DNA of 64,000 bases from Lottia gigantea (GCF_000327385.1 NW_008710725.1:418683-482682); one strand, 5' to 3'. Counted from the first letter of the stretch, positions 9,633 to 22,805 are shown. Program-made: numbers and translations. The notes: generated by a model from the letters alone, not told the origin.

Positions 9633-10939
9633 CAACACATAAGGTGTTGTTAGCACAGAGCCAGAAAAAATGTGACACACTGATGCAAAACCTGCTGCAA
9701 GGACACTTGCGTATTGATGTGTTTTGTCGGTTTTTTCCTTGTGATCGACATTGGCACAGCCATTGACAAAGTAGGCTTGAGATGTCACGAAGGGTGGCCA
9801 TTGACACTGATATCAGTTCTTGACTTATTTTGTTCGAGGACCATCATAACCTAGTTTCAATTAAAACAACATCCTGGACGGACTATAAAAATAAAATTTG
9901 GAGCAAATTCAATTGAGTAAAAATAAAAAATTGCACGGATCAGACATTAGAATACGACCATCACGGGGTCGCATTTATTATCCCATCTGTACAAGACATT
10001 TGTACCATACTACTTTAAGTGAGCATTTGTGAATGTATTGCAGCTCCGTAAAGGCTTCTAATCACAAGTTTAGTATCTTCACAATGTCAAGGTATTACGG
10101 ATATCTTGTGCCTCTTTCGTAACAATAAAACATATGCTGCCTTGAACACATTAACTCACTATAAAATGAAAAATATTTTAGTTTTGTTCATAATTGTTAA
10201 GAGGTTGAATAGCTGGAATCCATTCAATAAATTGAAAATAGACATGTTATAATAAATATAAAACTAAACGTTAAGTGAGTCCATTTAAATAACATTTAGT
10301 CACACACGTGCGCGTAGGCAGGGAACGTTTACATAAGATAACAATTTCTTGCCTTCTATTTATTGGTATATTTTTACCTCCATTGTAATCAAGCATGTAC
10401 TCTACTACAGTCCGGTTCTAATGACGTTATTTCAATCAAAGTGTTTCATGTAGGATCGAGCTAAATTCCCCTTAGTACGTAGTAGGCGTTGAGCTTCAGC
10501 CGTGCAATACATCAAAATGGACTGGTTGTAGCATATCTAAGCTCCGCCTACTTTCCTCCGAGATTCTATTGGGCTTTCATATTAAGTAATCCAAATATGG
10601 TACATCAACAAATTGCTGATAGACCATGGGTTTACTCGAACACATTTTAAGCGATTTATTTCTTAAAAACATCAAAGTAAAATGAACTCTATGTTGCAAT
10701 AATGTTTATTGTTTATATATTATTATAAGATATACAACTAAAAGGAAACGGAGAAATGTGTAAACACAGATAAAAATATAACTTAAACAAAACAATTAAC
10801 AAAATACTCCACATGACAGGATACAATAACAATTTTACAGCATGCTCTTCACGCATTGATTCTATAAATTTGTATGAAAACAGCACCATAGTCTTTAGTT
10901 CATTGAGCAAAAAATAAAGCAAAACATTAAGCAGTTTTT

Positions 10940-11035
10940 TCTTTTGCAGAACGAGTCGTTCTGTTGTAACGTTATGTGGTGTTTTTATAGTTTTAACGAG
11001 TCGCTCTGTAATAACGCTATACGTAGTGGAAATTC
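10940..11035 (-). repeat. Two minus-strand copies of the 52/53-bp repeat family
   Basis: ACGAGTCGTTCTGTTGTAAC and ACGAGTCGCTCTGTAATAAC, each followed by GTGG/GTAGTG-type ends, are the reverse complement of the units at 17400-18010. Confidence 0.75.
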
Positions 11036-11159
11036 AAAAATAACATATTGGTAATAGATGTAAATTGTTTAGCAACATGTCAGTTACTACTATTATTTGT
11101 TTATTTAGTAACTCTCCCAACGTAAGTAACTTCTTATCAAACTGATGTATTCTAGTGCT

Positions 11160-11705
11160 GAAATCCATAGGCTCTTCTTGTGACCTAGGTCAGTGCTTCT
11201 ATAGGAGAATATCTCTTATAACACCTACCACAAGTGACCTAGGCCAGTGCTTCTATAGGAGAGTATCTCTTATATCACCTAATACTAGTGACCTAGGCCA
11301 GTGCTTCTATAGGAGAAAATCTCTTATAACATCTTATACTAGTGACCTAGGTCAGTGCTTCTATAGGAGAGTATCTCTTATAACACCTAATACTAGTGAC
11401 CCAGGCCAGTGCTTCTATAGGAGAGTATCTCTTATAACACCTAATACTAGTGACCTAGGCCAGTGCTTCTATAGGAGAGTATCTCTTATAACACCTAATA
11501 CTAGTGACCTAGGTCAGTGCTTCTATAGGAGAGTATCTCTTATAACACCTAATACTAGTGACCCAGGCCAGTGCTTCTATAGGAGAGTATCTCTTATAAC
11601 ACCTAATACTAGTGACCTAGGCCAGTGCTTCTATAGGAGAGTATCTCTTATAACACCTAATACTAGTGACCTAGGTCACCTACCACTAGTGACCTAGGCC
11701 AGTGC
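11160..11705 (+). repeat. 54-bp tandem repeat, about 10 copies
   Basis: The unit is TGACCTAGGCCAGTGCTTCT, ATAGGAGAGTATCTCTTATA, ACACCTAATACTAG. Some copies carry the perfect palindrome GACCTAGGTC. The period is 18 codons, which gives a 180-residue open frame of near-identical SDLGQCFYRRVSLITPNT units. The frame has no ATG-led gene context and is treated as repeat, not protein. Confidence 0.92.
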
Positions 11706-12377
11706 TTCTTTAGGACCTACTCACGACCCAACTAAATTTAACTCCATAATAAGCTAAGTCGTATTAGTATTAGTCTTGATTCAAAGCTTTCTCATTGAGT
11801 ATATTTGTCTCAATGAAGTGTAATGGTACGAAGATAATTGTTTATTAAGCTCGGGCTTATTCTCTAAGTCTAATTAAAGACGACATGCAGGGCGGTAATT
11901 GGTTTTCACTACTCCGTGTGACTATATCGAGCTCATTGTTAACGAGGCTTCAGAAATCTGGAGCGATTTATCTTGATTTATCTAGAGCTGGGGGAGTATA
12001 TTTTAATATCTACCCATGATCCATGAGGCCTACATTCCCATTTTGATAGGATTTGATTACTTAGTAAGATTGTGACCTTGACTGGCATTGTATCAGTTGA
12101 AGGTTTTCTAGCAAGTTCACACTACCCATAGTCGAACGTGTATTGTCTATACTAGATTATTGTTAACCTCTTGCCGCTCATCCAGTAGCTACCAATAAGT
12201 CTCTGAATAATATATTTTTTTTTTATGGGATCCGGCGACCACTAAGGCTGTATACAAGTTTACGGTGGGTAGAGCCTTACCAAAGTAGCTACAAGGCTCA
12301 TTCGCATTTTTGCTTGACGTCAACCCCTAGCCACTGACAAGCCTTAGAACCTTTTAGATTATTAATGGGGTCCACCT

Positions 12378-12663
12378 NNNNNNNNNNNNNNNNNNNNNNN
12401 NNNNNNNNNNNNNNNNNNNNNNNNNNNNNNNNNNNNNNNNNNNNNNNNNNNNNNNNNNNNNNNNNNNNNNNNNNNNNNNNNNNNNNNNNNNNNNNNNNNN
12501 NNNNNNNNNNNNNNNNNNNNNNNNNNNNNNNNNNNNNNNNNNNNNNNNNNNNNNNNNNNNNNNNNNNNNNNNNNNNNNNNNNNNNNNNNNNNNNNNNNNN
12601 NNNNNNNNNNNNNNNNNNNNNNNNNNNNNNNNNNNNNNNNNNNNNNNNNNNNNNNNNNNNNNN
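12378..12663. other. Assembly gap, 286 N
   Basis: Unknown bases inside intron 1. Repeat content on either side is unremarkable, so the gap size may be an estimate. Confidence 1.
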
Positions 12664-14374
12664 TTACCTAGGATTCTACGCCTGGGTCGGGTGCTTCACA
12701 AATACGTATATATCCATGGAACTCTATTACATGCGAGAAGAAAAGCATTTTTTATAACACTACGGATTTCCTTCGTTAACTTGTAAATTGTTACGTGATT
12801 TGAGAGAGAGTGAGAGAAGGGGGTGGGGGGGATGTTCTTCAGAAATACGTCCATATCTACCAAACTCTATTACATTCTCAATCACACTGCTGATGAATTA
12901 GGGAGAATGGGTATTAATTTCAGAAATAGCACATAGATCAACCCGTGGGATCAATCAAGACGTTATGTTTCGTTCCGTTGGTGAAATTTGGAATCAACTC
13001 CATCTGGCAATCGAAATACAACGATAATGACTACTTTGTGTCTAAATACATCAAGTGATTAATGTTGGTTCCGAAATATCTTCAACAATGCCAATATTGC
13101 TGCTGGTATCCAACTTATCTAAACCTCAATGCGTTTTATCACGCAAAGTTACATTAGGAGTGCGACCTTCCGCACATACTGGCCCTAGATGATGCAGAAT
13201 GTGGTGGGACTGTGAAATAGCCCCAGCAACATGATAAGAACCAAAAAACTTATTTATGCGTTTTATCCTACAGTTGCAGTGGGGTGTGCGTGACCACTCC
13301 ATATTTTTTGGCCAGGGAAAGTGATGGAAGAGGTTGGACTGGGAAATTACTTCAGCAATGTCAGAAATAACAGCTGGTATTCAATTTCATCAGACATCTG
13401 TATTCTTTTTTATCGCCCTTGTTTATAAATAATAAATAGATTACCACGATACCAACAATAATAAATAATGAAATTAATAAAATAATGAACTCGGCTGTAT
13501 GCTTGTGGTAAGTTTTCCACCTGTGTTTTTTTTCTATAGAATGTAATGTATAACATAAATTAGTACATGTATATGGATCTCGACTAGCGGTGGGTATTTA
13601 GCTCGAATTCGCTCGTATGCATAAAGAAGTTGCATTATACTACAGCTATATGACCCTTCTCAGCAGGAAGGCTCCAAATTGGCTGCGTAGGTTTCAAAAT
13701 CATAGCATTCTAAAGAAAAGTCCCTTGCGTGCGAGCGACGTTAAGACATACCTACTTTTTTAAATATATTTATAGACTAACGCCCTATAATCTTCTAAAG
13801 AAATGAAACTTTTTATTGACTTCTGTTGAATAGATAAAGAACGGCCTTCCTTTGAGTTACTTTAAAAAACAATATAAAATTGAGAAAGACGCCTTCGTAA
13901 ATTCTTTTTTTTTTTGGAATAAATACTAAGAAAGAAATATTTTTCTATTTTTGCGAAAGAAAATCATGATAGCGAAAAATTGGTAATTAAAGTCAATAGA
14001 TCAAATATCATTCTTTCGAATGCAGAATTTTCAGAATTATTTCGTTTTTTGTTGATATTACTTGACTTGGTAATAGAATTCCAATCATTGTACGGTGGCA
14101 ATCAAAAATTATAATGGACTTCGTTTTGAAAGAAAGGTCTATTATTTCAGATGGCATGATGTATTGCAACAGAAAATCAGTTTTATGTCATTATTTAGAC
14201 TGCAGTTCCGTGGCGAGGGCCATTCATGGAAGGAAATACATACATTAAGCCTTATTTAAGGGGATTAGGTCTGAACCTAATGGACTGAACTTCAAGTCAA
14301 ATCTTCTTAAATCGCAAGGATTATCGATCCGGTATTTATTGATCTCAAAATAGAATGAAACCCTACTCGTTGTC

Positions 14375-14440
14375 TTGTTACAAGATATGCCAAACTCTTG
14401 GTGTGGGTTCGAATCCCGGCTTTATCTTCGATGCCATTTT
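14375..14440 (+). repeat. tRNA-like SINE head relic
   Basis: GTGTGGGTTCGAATCCCGGC contains a perfect B box (GGTTCGAATCC), preceded by CTTGTTACAAGATATGCCAA. The A-box half is too weak for a functional tRNA gene and no acceptor stem is apparent. Confidence 0.45.
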
Positions 14441-14459
14441 CAGTGTTTTATGCCAATAT

Positions 14460-14620
14460 GTTGGCATATATGACGAATTTTCCTCATGTGAAAAGTTCAT
14501 TCATTAGCTGCTACTAATGTTTTGCAAAAATGCTGTTTTGGTTTTCGGGTTTCGTTTTGCGATATGGATCGTTAATACTTGGTTTATTTATACAAGGAAA
14601 ATTGGTTATTTGCCACGCCC
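14460..14620 (+). repeat. Dispersed repeat with CTCATGTGAAAAGTTCATT core, copy 1
   Basis: The order TTCCTCATGTGAAAAGTTCA, TTAGCTGCTACTAATGTTTT, TGGATCG and a TTGGTTTATTTATA block also occurs at 38215-38370. Related copies lie at 15000-15110 and, inverted, at 23635-23725. Confidence 0.65.
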
Positions 14621-14999
14621 CCGAAAGTCTTCAAATGAAATGTAGCGAGTACGATTTATGACACAGCTTTATGGACCAACAATCATTGGTTACCTTTCGA
14701 CGTAGTTGCCTCCTAATCCATAGGTATCACCACAAAGGGTTTAGTGACGTAAGAAGTCGTTGAATATTTCAGTCGGAAGCAGGCCTTACAGCGAATATAC
14801 AAATAAATACAAGTTCTAAGCTCTCATCAGTTGATGACGTTATCACGTGACACTTAGACCATTTGGAGCACTAGGAAGTAGAAGACAGGCTTCACTGGCT
14901 AAAAACAGAGATTTTAAACTGACATTTCCTGATAAAGTCCTTTTTGAGTGACATAAATAGGTTGGGAATTAAAACAATCTACTTCTGCCTACATTAGTT

Positions 15000-15110
15000 G
15001 GCTTAAGTTGTGATTAGTTACCACTTTTCATTATGAAATACTTACTCACTTATCATTGTGATATACTTCCTCATGTGAAAAGTTCATGAGCTGACTGACG
15101 TAATAAAAAC
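15000..15110 (+). repeat. Dispersed repeat with CTCATGTGAAAAGTTCA core, copy 2
   Basis: TTACCACTTTTCATTATGAA, CTTATCATTGTGATATACTT and CCTCATGTGAAAAGTTCATG match the copies at 38215 and 23635 (inverted). Confidence 0.65.
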
Positions 15111-15229
15111 ATTTATCATGTCAAGTGATTTTCAAACCAACCAAACATACGGTTTATTCTGTATATATAAATACACCCCAAACTCAAGAATAATACTTGA
15201 ATTGACTATGTGTTGTACTAGAGCTTTTT

Positions 15230-15640
15230 GGAGAGTTCACCAGGTTAATACTAGTGTTCATTGCATTGTTCATTCCAAACGATGAAACTCTTTCAGGCAA
15301 TGTGCTGATTATACAGTTTGGGGGAATTCAATGAAATTATGACTGTTTGATATTAAAGTGCTTTTGAGAGTTCACAAGGCTAATACTACTTTTCAATGCA
15401 TTGTTCATTCCAATAAATGATTGAGCCAATGCGCTGCTTAAGAAGTTTTGGAGAGTTAGGAAGGCTAATGCTACTTTTTATCATATTGTTCACTTCAATC
15501 GATAACATTATGGCATTATTACTGTTTGTTGTTAAAGCAGATTTTGAGAGTTCACAAGGCCAATGTTTTTTTTCTGCATTGTTAATTCCAATCAATGACA
15601 ATATAACTTTGTGTTGTAAAAGTAATTTAAATTTAAAAGC
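15230..15640 (+). repeat. Diverged tandem repeat, about 4 copies of ~85-130 bp
   Basis: GAGAGTTCACAAGGCTAATA followed by TTCATTGCATTGTTCATTCC recurs at ~15233, 15367, 15451 and 15546 with many substitutions and length changes. Confidence 0.7.
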
Positions 15641-16019
15641 GGAACGTCGTGTTTCATCTGAACACATATCCTATTGACGAGTCGCCTTTTGTGATAACAA
15701 CATTGATTATCGGAGACCCATTCTTTAACGACTCTTTTATCTTGCGCTTTCAATACTTCAAATTGATTCGACATCGCCACTGTTTTATACTGTTTTCTTT
15801 TATAAGTTAATGTTCTCTGACTAGAGCTCTGTAAAATCACAAGTCGTTTTTCCTGGACGGTGAAGAAGTCTCGCATGTCTGAAGATTACACAGACGACTA
15901 TACGTATACGTTGTTTTGAATCCACATTATGGTTATGGGCTGATTTTCCAATTGAACCAAATTCTTGCAGTTATTGTATTGCCATTGTTTTAACTTAATG
16001 GAGGTTGAGTTAACTAGAT

Positions 16020-16460
16020 GAGCAAACCATACGACATACAACGTAAATGTACGACGTAAATGAACAAGTTGTAGGTAAAAGAGAGGCCAGTACCAAAAAG
16101 GCGTGACTATAGAATACAACAAGTACGACGTAAAAGTACGTAAGTGAATGACAAGTACGAGGTAATTGTGTAAATGCAATTGCACAAAAGTACACCACAG
16201 ACGACGTTAATGTACGACGTTAAGAACGACAAGTACGATGTCAAAGTAGAAGTACTACGTCAAAGTACACGTACGACGTCAAAGTACACCAACTACGACG
16301 ACAAAGTACGACGTCAAAGTAAGACAAGTACTACGTCAAAATACAAGTACGACGTAAGAAGTACGACGTTAAAGACCGACAAAACATGAGTCAGACGCAA
16401 AAGTAAGACAAGTACGACGCTAAAGTTACAAAAGTACCACAAATAGGACGTCAAAGAGCG
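16020..16460 (+). repeat. Short degenerate tandem repeat rich in GACGTC/GACGTA
   Basis: Irregular units of ~13-17 bp such as GTACGACGTCAAAGTAC. Many copies carry GACGTC, close to the core of CRE/ATF sites (TGACGTCA), mostly as CGACGTCA. No gene sits nearby apart from the host intron. Confidence 0.7.
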
Positions 16461-17399
16461 AAGAAACTCTTCATTTAACGCTATTTACAGATAAAACCAA
16501 CCTAACCGTCAGGCGAGCTTGTTAAACCCCCTTCAAACTATCGCCAGACCTTCACGAACACATTAACAATGTCAGAAGCAAATTGAAAAATCGATTCAAC
16601 CCACTTATAGTCCATTGTTAAGTCCAGACCTCATCCGAAATGAGAATTATCCTTGATTTTAACATAGAATCTCGTAAATAAGACGACTCTATGGGTTAAA
16701 AAGATTTTCTGATTATTGGTAATGAAATAAAATGAAAATGGTTGGATCTCATAAAGCGATTTAATTCCGCCTGGTTATTTCGTGTTTTGGTCCAAAAAAC
16801 AACCATAAAGATGTACCTAAAGTTACCGGAGTTTCTGACTTCTGTTTTTGTATCTCTGTGGAATTGAGGATTTTTATTTTTGGGCCTCATAGATCTATTT
16901 TGAGAAAGCTGTGCATTTAATTACTTTTAAGAATTTGTTTGTTTGATGGTGTCTCGGGACTCTCGAGAAGGAAGAAGGCCTCATCGGCATCGGTCTGCTT
17001 TTTAAACAAATTTTGGACTGTGGTGAGAGCTGCAAACAAGATCTGTATGGCATAGAATTTGTGTTAATTGCCCCGTTCAAAAACGAGGGTACTATCTCTC
17101 TCGATGCAGACCCCGAATAGCCTAGCGCCCTTCCCCAAGGATGAGTAGGATAAAGTCGAAATTGCTCAATAATCTAAAAAAACGGCTTGTTATGAGCTTT
17201 AAATGTCAGGGAGTGATGTCACGCAAAGCGTAGGACACATTTATTGAGATGATAAATAATAAATAACACACAATGGACAGGCAAGAATATATATTAGTGG
17301 GCGGTTATAACTGATTAAAGGAAGTCTTCATGAAATGTTTTGTAGATGAAGGAATAAAAAAATAAATAAAATTTAAAATCCTAACGATATGTCGTCATT

Positions 17400-18010
17400 A
17401 AGAAACAACTCGCTCAATAAAATACAATACCATATAAAACCCTACGTAATATTTCAACATAACGACTCGTTGGGCGTTGCAACAGAGCAACTCGTTCAAT
17501 AGACAAAACAATACAGCACTACGTAACGTTACAGAGTGACTCGTTCGGTAGACAAAACATTAAAAACACTATGTAACGTTATAACAGAGTGACTCGTTCA
17601 GTAGACAAAACAATAAAAACACTACGTAACGTTACAACAGAGTGACTCGTTCAGTAGATAAAACAATAAAACACTATGTAACGTTACAAAAGAGCAACTC
17701 GTTCAGTAAACAAAACAATAAAACACCATGTAACGTTACAACAGAGTGACTCGTTCAGTAGACAAAACTATAAAAACACCATGTAATGTTATAACGGGGC
17801 GACTCGTTCAGTAAATAAAACAAAAAAACACCATGTAACGTTACAACAGAGTGACCCGTTCAGTGTACAAAACAATAAAACACCATGTAACGTTACAAAA
17901 GAGCAACTCGTTCAGTAAACAAAACAATAAAACACCATGTAACGTTACAACACTGTGACTCGTTCAGTGGACGAAACAATAAAACGCCATGTAACGTTAT
18001 AACAGGTCAT
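17400..18010 (+). repeat. 52/53-bp tandem repeat, about 11 copies
   Basis: The unit is TAACGTTACAACAGAGTGAC, TCGTTCAGTAGACAAAACAA, TAAAACACTATG. Spacings of TAACGTT measure 50, 53 and 52 bp. Related copies lie at 10940-11035 (inverted) and 45725-45900. Confidence 0.9.
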
Positions 18011-18734
18011 TAAGAGTAAACTACTACTCGAAGTAGCTGAAGGTTGTATTTGATTGAATTTCTCCTGATGATCGGGTTATTATTTGTTTTTCTCCTGAAC
18101 ATGGAGACGATATGGTTTTATTAGGTTTTCTTTAGTTAATATGGTATCGTTGTCGGCTCAAGGGTAGAGCGAATTGAAAAGAAATGCCAACTCGGCTTGA
18201 ATAATAGTTCTTTTGTTAAAAGAAAACTGTCTCATCGGCTATTAGCTTTCTTAGTGGCGTTTCTATATATCATTAGGTGAAGGGCCAAATAGGGGCCACA
18301 GAATCGTCTAAAGGGCTCCCTATCCAAAATGATCTTAAGTGAGAGAGGATCACAGAGGAAACGCCATTGAGTTTGCTGTTCTCGGTGGAATAAAAATATA
18401 ACCGGAAGTTGTTGTTACATGAGACAAGGGAAATGGGCATAAAAGGAAGTAAAGAAGAAACGTTTACTAATTTGTAAAAGATTTAGTTTTTTTTTGTTCT
18501 AATGCAACTTCCCGAGGGAATTAACTGGTTTGAGTAAACCCGGAAGTAGGTGTCGCTGAGAAGTCACGATATGTGGAAGTTTTTTGTCCCAAACTTAATA
18601 TTACATTATGGTACTCCCCGGTGAATATATATTACTGGCTTACTAGACCCGGAAGTGAATGTCGACATACAAGATAAACTTGTATTTCTTACCGAAACCT
18701 ATGATCGCGAAAGCCCTTATGTGATAAAGCATAT

Positions 18735-18865
18735 TATTTTTATAGTAGCTTCTACAGAATTGCAGGAGACACTGGCGTCTATTTAGAAATTGGAATGGTG
18801 CAAATTGATGCTGCTAGTGTCCCCGATACACAAGAAATCTCTTTACAATCCCTTTAAGTGGTGCG
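18735..18865 (+). repeat. Right arm of the long-inverted-repeat MITE
   Basis: GAATTGCAGGAGACACTGGC, AATTGGAATGGTGCAAATTG and CTCTTTACAATCCCTTTAA match, in order, the right arm of the element at 56120-56433. I see no left arm nearby. Confidence 0.65.
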
Positions 18866-19182
18866 AAAACGAAGAAAGCCTGTCGTTCAATTAAGATCTC
18901 AATAATTCTGTAGAGCACTACTCAATCTAACCTAGCCTCGGGATACAATATCTGCATTATGCTAACCGTGTTAGTGTTTTTTAATGGATGGTCTTGTAAT
19001 TTCGTTACAATGGGAATTACCATCTTATCAATATGCAGGAGGAGTTCGTAAAACGTCTCTTGATGGACCAAAGATGTAAAAATAACATCAATTTGTAATT
19101 TTACTATTCATTGTTTGGGGGATTGTGGTGACTTTGTTAATGTCCTTTGACAATAGTCCAATGTGTTCGTTTTGCTGCTCTG

Positions 19183-19265
19183 TTTGGTGAGCTCGGTAGT
19201 GAAGTAGTTGTGTTAATGAGCTCAGATATTCTGACCGGCAAGGGCTCGAGTCACTTTCAGCAACC
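19183..19265 (+). repeat. tRNA-like SINE head relic
   Basis: GTGAGCTCGGTAGTGAAGTA resembles a tRNA A-box region, and CAAGGGCTCGAGTCAC, ~55 bp later, a B box. Pairing expected of a tRNA is not kept. Confidence 0.4.
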
Positions 19266-20324
19266 AAGACCGCTCAAAAGTCCAAAGATCCACCTTATTA
19301 GAAAATTGCTGGTACCGGATCAACGAGCAACTGAGTAATTCGACCTGACTCACCTGACTCATTTAACAACCACCCTTAGATCAGATCAAATCGTTCAATC
19401 CCTATATTGCAATACCAACGAAAGGCCACACTCTGGGTATTATCCGTCCATTAATACGCTACAACTAAAATAGCTGAGAATGTAAAATCTTTGGAAGAAA
19501 AGGACGACGATCCACCAATCTGTTAACATACATTGAGTTTGTCAAGACCACTGGGAATTATTACTATAGTCTTTAAAACCATAACTACAAAAAGGAGTTT
19601 TACGTCCATGAACGTGTAGAGTACAAAACACTATATATAACTAATACGGATTCAGTAATACACGCCAATTATACATGGCATTTTTGATTACCAATTTTAG
19701 TATTACCACAATAATCCTATTTTCATATTTTTAAATCCAGTTTTTTTTAGTATACAACTTATTACGAGGGATCTTTGATAACCTTATTACTGATATTCAC
19801 TTAGTTTTACGCCAATAGAAAACGGTTTTTACATGAAAAACAAACGTAGCGTTTCGTAAATTACATTATAAATTGTTTTAAATGTTCTGCTTAGTGTAAC
19901 AAAATTATATACTTTTCCTCACAGAGCACATTGTAGCAAAGCTTCTATTCTTATCGTCCCCCTTGTCATTAAAGATTTAAAAGCAATAGATTTATCCTTT
20001 CCGTTGGCACAATACGTGCAGTGCAGCATAACGTTAATCCTGCATTCAATATATTTCACAATTCCCAAGAAATTCCGCAAGAAATTCAATTAATATTCGT
20101 TTCAATCGAAAGGTATATAGTCTTCTAAATAAATGTGTCTGGTGCTGGCTCTCGAAAACATTGGTCATGGTATTGGAATTTGTCTTATTGTGTTTAATCG
20201 TTTAGACGGGCAACACAACTAGTTATCTGACTGTGCTATCTCATGGTTTTCGGTGAAGAGAGAGATTCTCCAAAATGTACAGATCTGTGAAAAAGTAATT
20301 CAATAAGAAATCGGAAGAACTCAC

Positions 20325-20415
20325 TTGGTATTTTTCACTGGATAATGTTCACTGGACAGTTTTCACTGGACAGTTTTCACTGGATAGTTTCGCTTGATAG
20401 TTTTCACTGGATAGT
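20325..20415 (+). repeat. 17-bp tandem repeat, 5 copies
   Basis: Unit TTTTCACTGGATAG or TTTTCACTGGACAG with small variants. Confidence 0.8.
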
Positions 20416-21374
20416 TTTCTTCTGTAAACCCTTTGATTTTAATTCCCCTTTCATCTGAAGTTAGAAAAAAAGAAATTAAGAACTTTTCTAAAAACGTGAA
20501 CCAGGCAGATTAAACGACTAAATACCTTGAAGTTTGATGAATGTGGGTTAATCTATGAAGTAATGATGTATAGCGTGATGGGTGATTTGTTTTGTAATTT
20601 ATTGGTTAAAACTAGGATAAAACAGTCGTCTATATATTGATATTTCCCCTAAACTAAAACAAATACATCAGCAATAATGGATTAATCAAATCCAAATTAG
20701 ATCAATCTATTCTTTTCTATTGTATCCTAGTTTTTACACTAAAAACGTTAAAATATAAAAAAAATTGTCTGCATTGAAATGTAACATTGGTTTTCGTAGC
20801 ATGTTTATAAAACATTTTTTTTTTTAAATTTAATGTTCTATCAAAACCGAGTCGTAATTTAAAAAATAGTTTTACAAGACAAATCGTTGTGTGAACGTCG
20901 TTGAAAAGCAGAACGTTGAAAACTATAAGATATCGAGATATATACACATTTTTCAGTTGAAAAGCACAAACACAGCAAACACGGTACATAAATCAAATTT
21001 TAGAGGGAAGCATCCCTTTAATAATTTACTACATTTACGACATAAATCAAAGTTAGTAAAATTGGAATTTCGACTCTTATAGACATCGTCGACATAACGC
21101 ATTCTTCAACCAATTATAACACCAAAATAGCTTCTACCGCTATCGCTTAGACAGACTCGAATTTAGAATCATAACAATCATCAGACTGAGGCTCCATTAG
21201 CGGGAAAAAATTTACAGACGGGAACCTGCTCACTTGGATAATTCCATCTCATAAAACTCCTGCGTTACCAATTCATACTGTTACAGCCACTAATTATTCG
21301 TCTTTCGAATTGTATAAAACATATGTCTTTTCAAAAGTTAACATGTATACAGTGGAATCAATCTTTATCTATCC

Positions 21375-21560
21375 CCCGTGTGCTACAGGCTATGCACGTT
21401 AAAGATCCCTCGACAGTTAGATTGAAAAAGAGCAGGCTAATGCCGCTGTCCTGGCAAAATTTCCCTCATTGCACCCTGTATCGCATTGTCTTCATTAGCC
21501 CACGTGGTGCAGAAAAGTAGGACGTAACACTCCATTCATTTCATTTCATTTTTTAGTTTT
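21375..21560 (+). repeat. SINE copy, 5'-truncated
   Basis: The core ATGCACGTTAAAGATCCCTC, GACAGTTAG, AAAAGAGCAGGCTAATGCCG, CTGTCCTGGC is followed by tail CTTCATTAGCCCACGTGGTG, CAGAAAAGTAGGACGTAACA, CTCCATTCATTTC. The tail is the single-copy form of the 51-bp minisatellite unit. Confidence 0.75.
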
Positions 21561-21659
21561 ATCTATTTACGTAAAAATCGCGAGGTGTAAAAAAATTCAA
21601 TTTTCAAATTATTATGTATATTTGAGTCTCATTTTTGGTCCAAACATAAGACAATTCAA

Positions 21660-21740
21660 ATTCTACCAGCTGAGCTATCACTGTCAAGTCAACAATAAAA
21701 CTCTCTACAGACTGAGCTATTCCTACGAGAGACAGTTTAA
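21660..21740 (-). repeat. Two minus-strand tRNA A-box-like motifs
   Basis: On the minus strand, GATAGCTCAGCTGGTAG and GAATAGCTCAGTCTGTAG occur ~50 bp apart and resemble SINE heads. No B box is paired with them. Confidence 0.4.
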
Positions 21741-22734
21741 AAACTTTTAAACAACTAACGTTCAGCCAAATCATTTAATCCCCTCCCCTCGAGCAGTGAC
21801 ACAGTTGAGAAATAGACCAATTCACGACCCACATAAAATTGAAAAACCTCTTCAAAAAACCTGATAGATCTCAAAACCTTTAAGATAGTTTTTAGAATGG
21901 CTTCACTTTTTCTTAAGAGGAGTGAATTGTTCGTTTCAAGAAGCCCTAGTAACTCATACTCTTCGCAAAATGTCTGAAATTATGAAAGTATTCGAATTTG
22001 TATTCATGAAAAAGGCCTTTTTAGTGCAGAAATAAACATTTTCAGACTGATAACATCCAGCTGAAGGGCGTTTCAGCAACCACGAGACGTCTGCCAAAAT
22101 ATATCTTTTCAATTTCGACTTCAAGTTAAGAATTTGATTGATTTCAGCACACCATAAAAGCCATGAGTTCAGCTGTCTGCTTGAATTATTTCGCTCTGCC
22201 TTCTGCTATCTGTTGATAGAACAAAAACTACCAGCAAAGAATAACAATTATCTATGTTATGTATTTTGCAAGTTGACGATTTCTTCAACGATACCATCTT
22301 TTCCAAAATCAATTGATCTACGTATATGATTTAATACGTATGCTCTTGGAAATCAATTCAAATCTCACCAGAACAGCGATGTTGGCAATTGAGGAAAAAC
22401 GTTTGAGAGGTAAAATAGCCAACTGAGCGGAAGCAAAGACTCCAATGCGTTTGTGTCATGAGCCTTAACAATCCCTTTAATTCAGATGACGCCAACACGG
22501 TTGAAAGTATTTTGCAACACTAGGGTCAATGAAGACGTGTGTAAGCATAATTTATAAGGAATATATATAGAATTTCTGTAAATACCAGTCGACTTAGTTC
22601 TAGTAGCCCGAAGCTAGCATCAGAATTCTCGAAAACTCCTGAGTTTCAGTTAGTCTATGTCAACTTGGCCAATATTGACTCAGTCTTGTTAGAAATTTTC
22701 TATGCTACAGGTTGTTCACTGTGAGCTGCGTGGA

Positions 22735-22805
22735 CGAACGGAGTTTTACGCCCTGCTGTTCTGCTCCAGAAGCGCGAATACAATGTGCAATTAAGACAAG
22801 TGAAT
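22735..22805 (-). repeat. SINE 3' tail fragment
   Basis: GGAGTTTTACGCCCTGCTGT and TCTGCTCCAGAAG, then TACAATGTGCAATTAAGACA, are the inverted SINE tail plus its junction. Confidence 0.6.

Noticed and set aside
11155-11697. 180-residue protein with 18-residue repeats
   Set aside because: DNA-level tandem repeat of 54 bp; monomer differences do not favour third codon positions and no exon signals were seen.
12365-12757. 130-residue open frame
   Set aside because: It runs through the N gap, so most of it is unknown sequence.
14395-14425. tRNA gene
   Set aside because: A good B box is present but no matching A box or acceptor stem; it looks like a SINE head.
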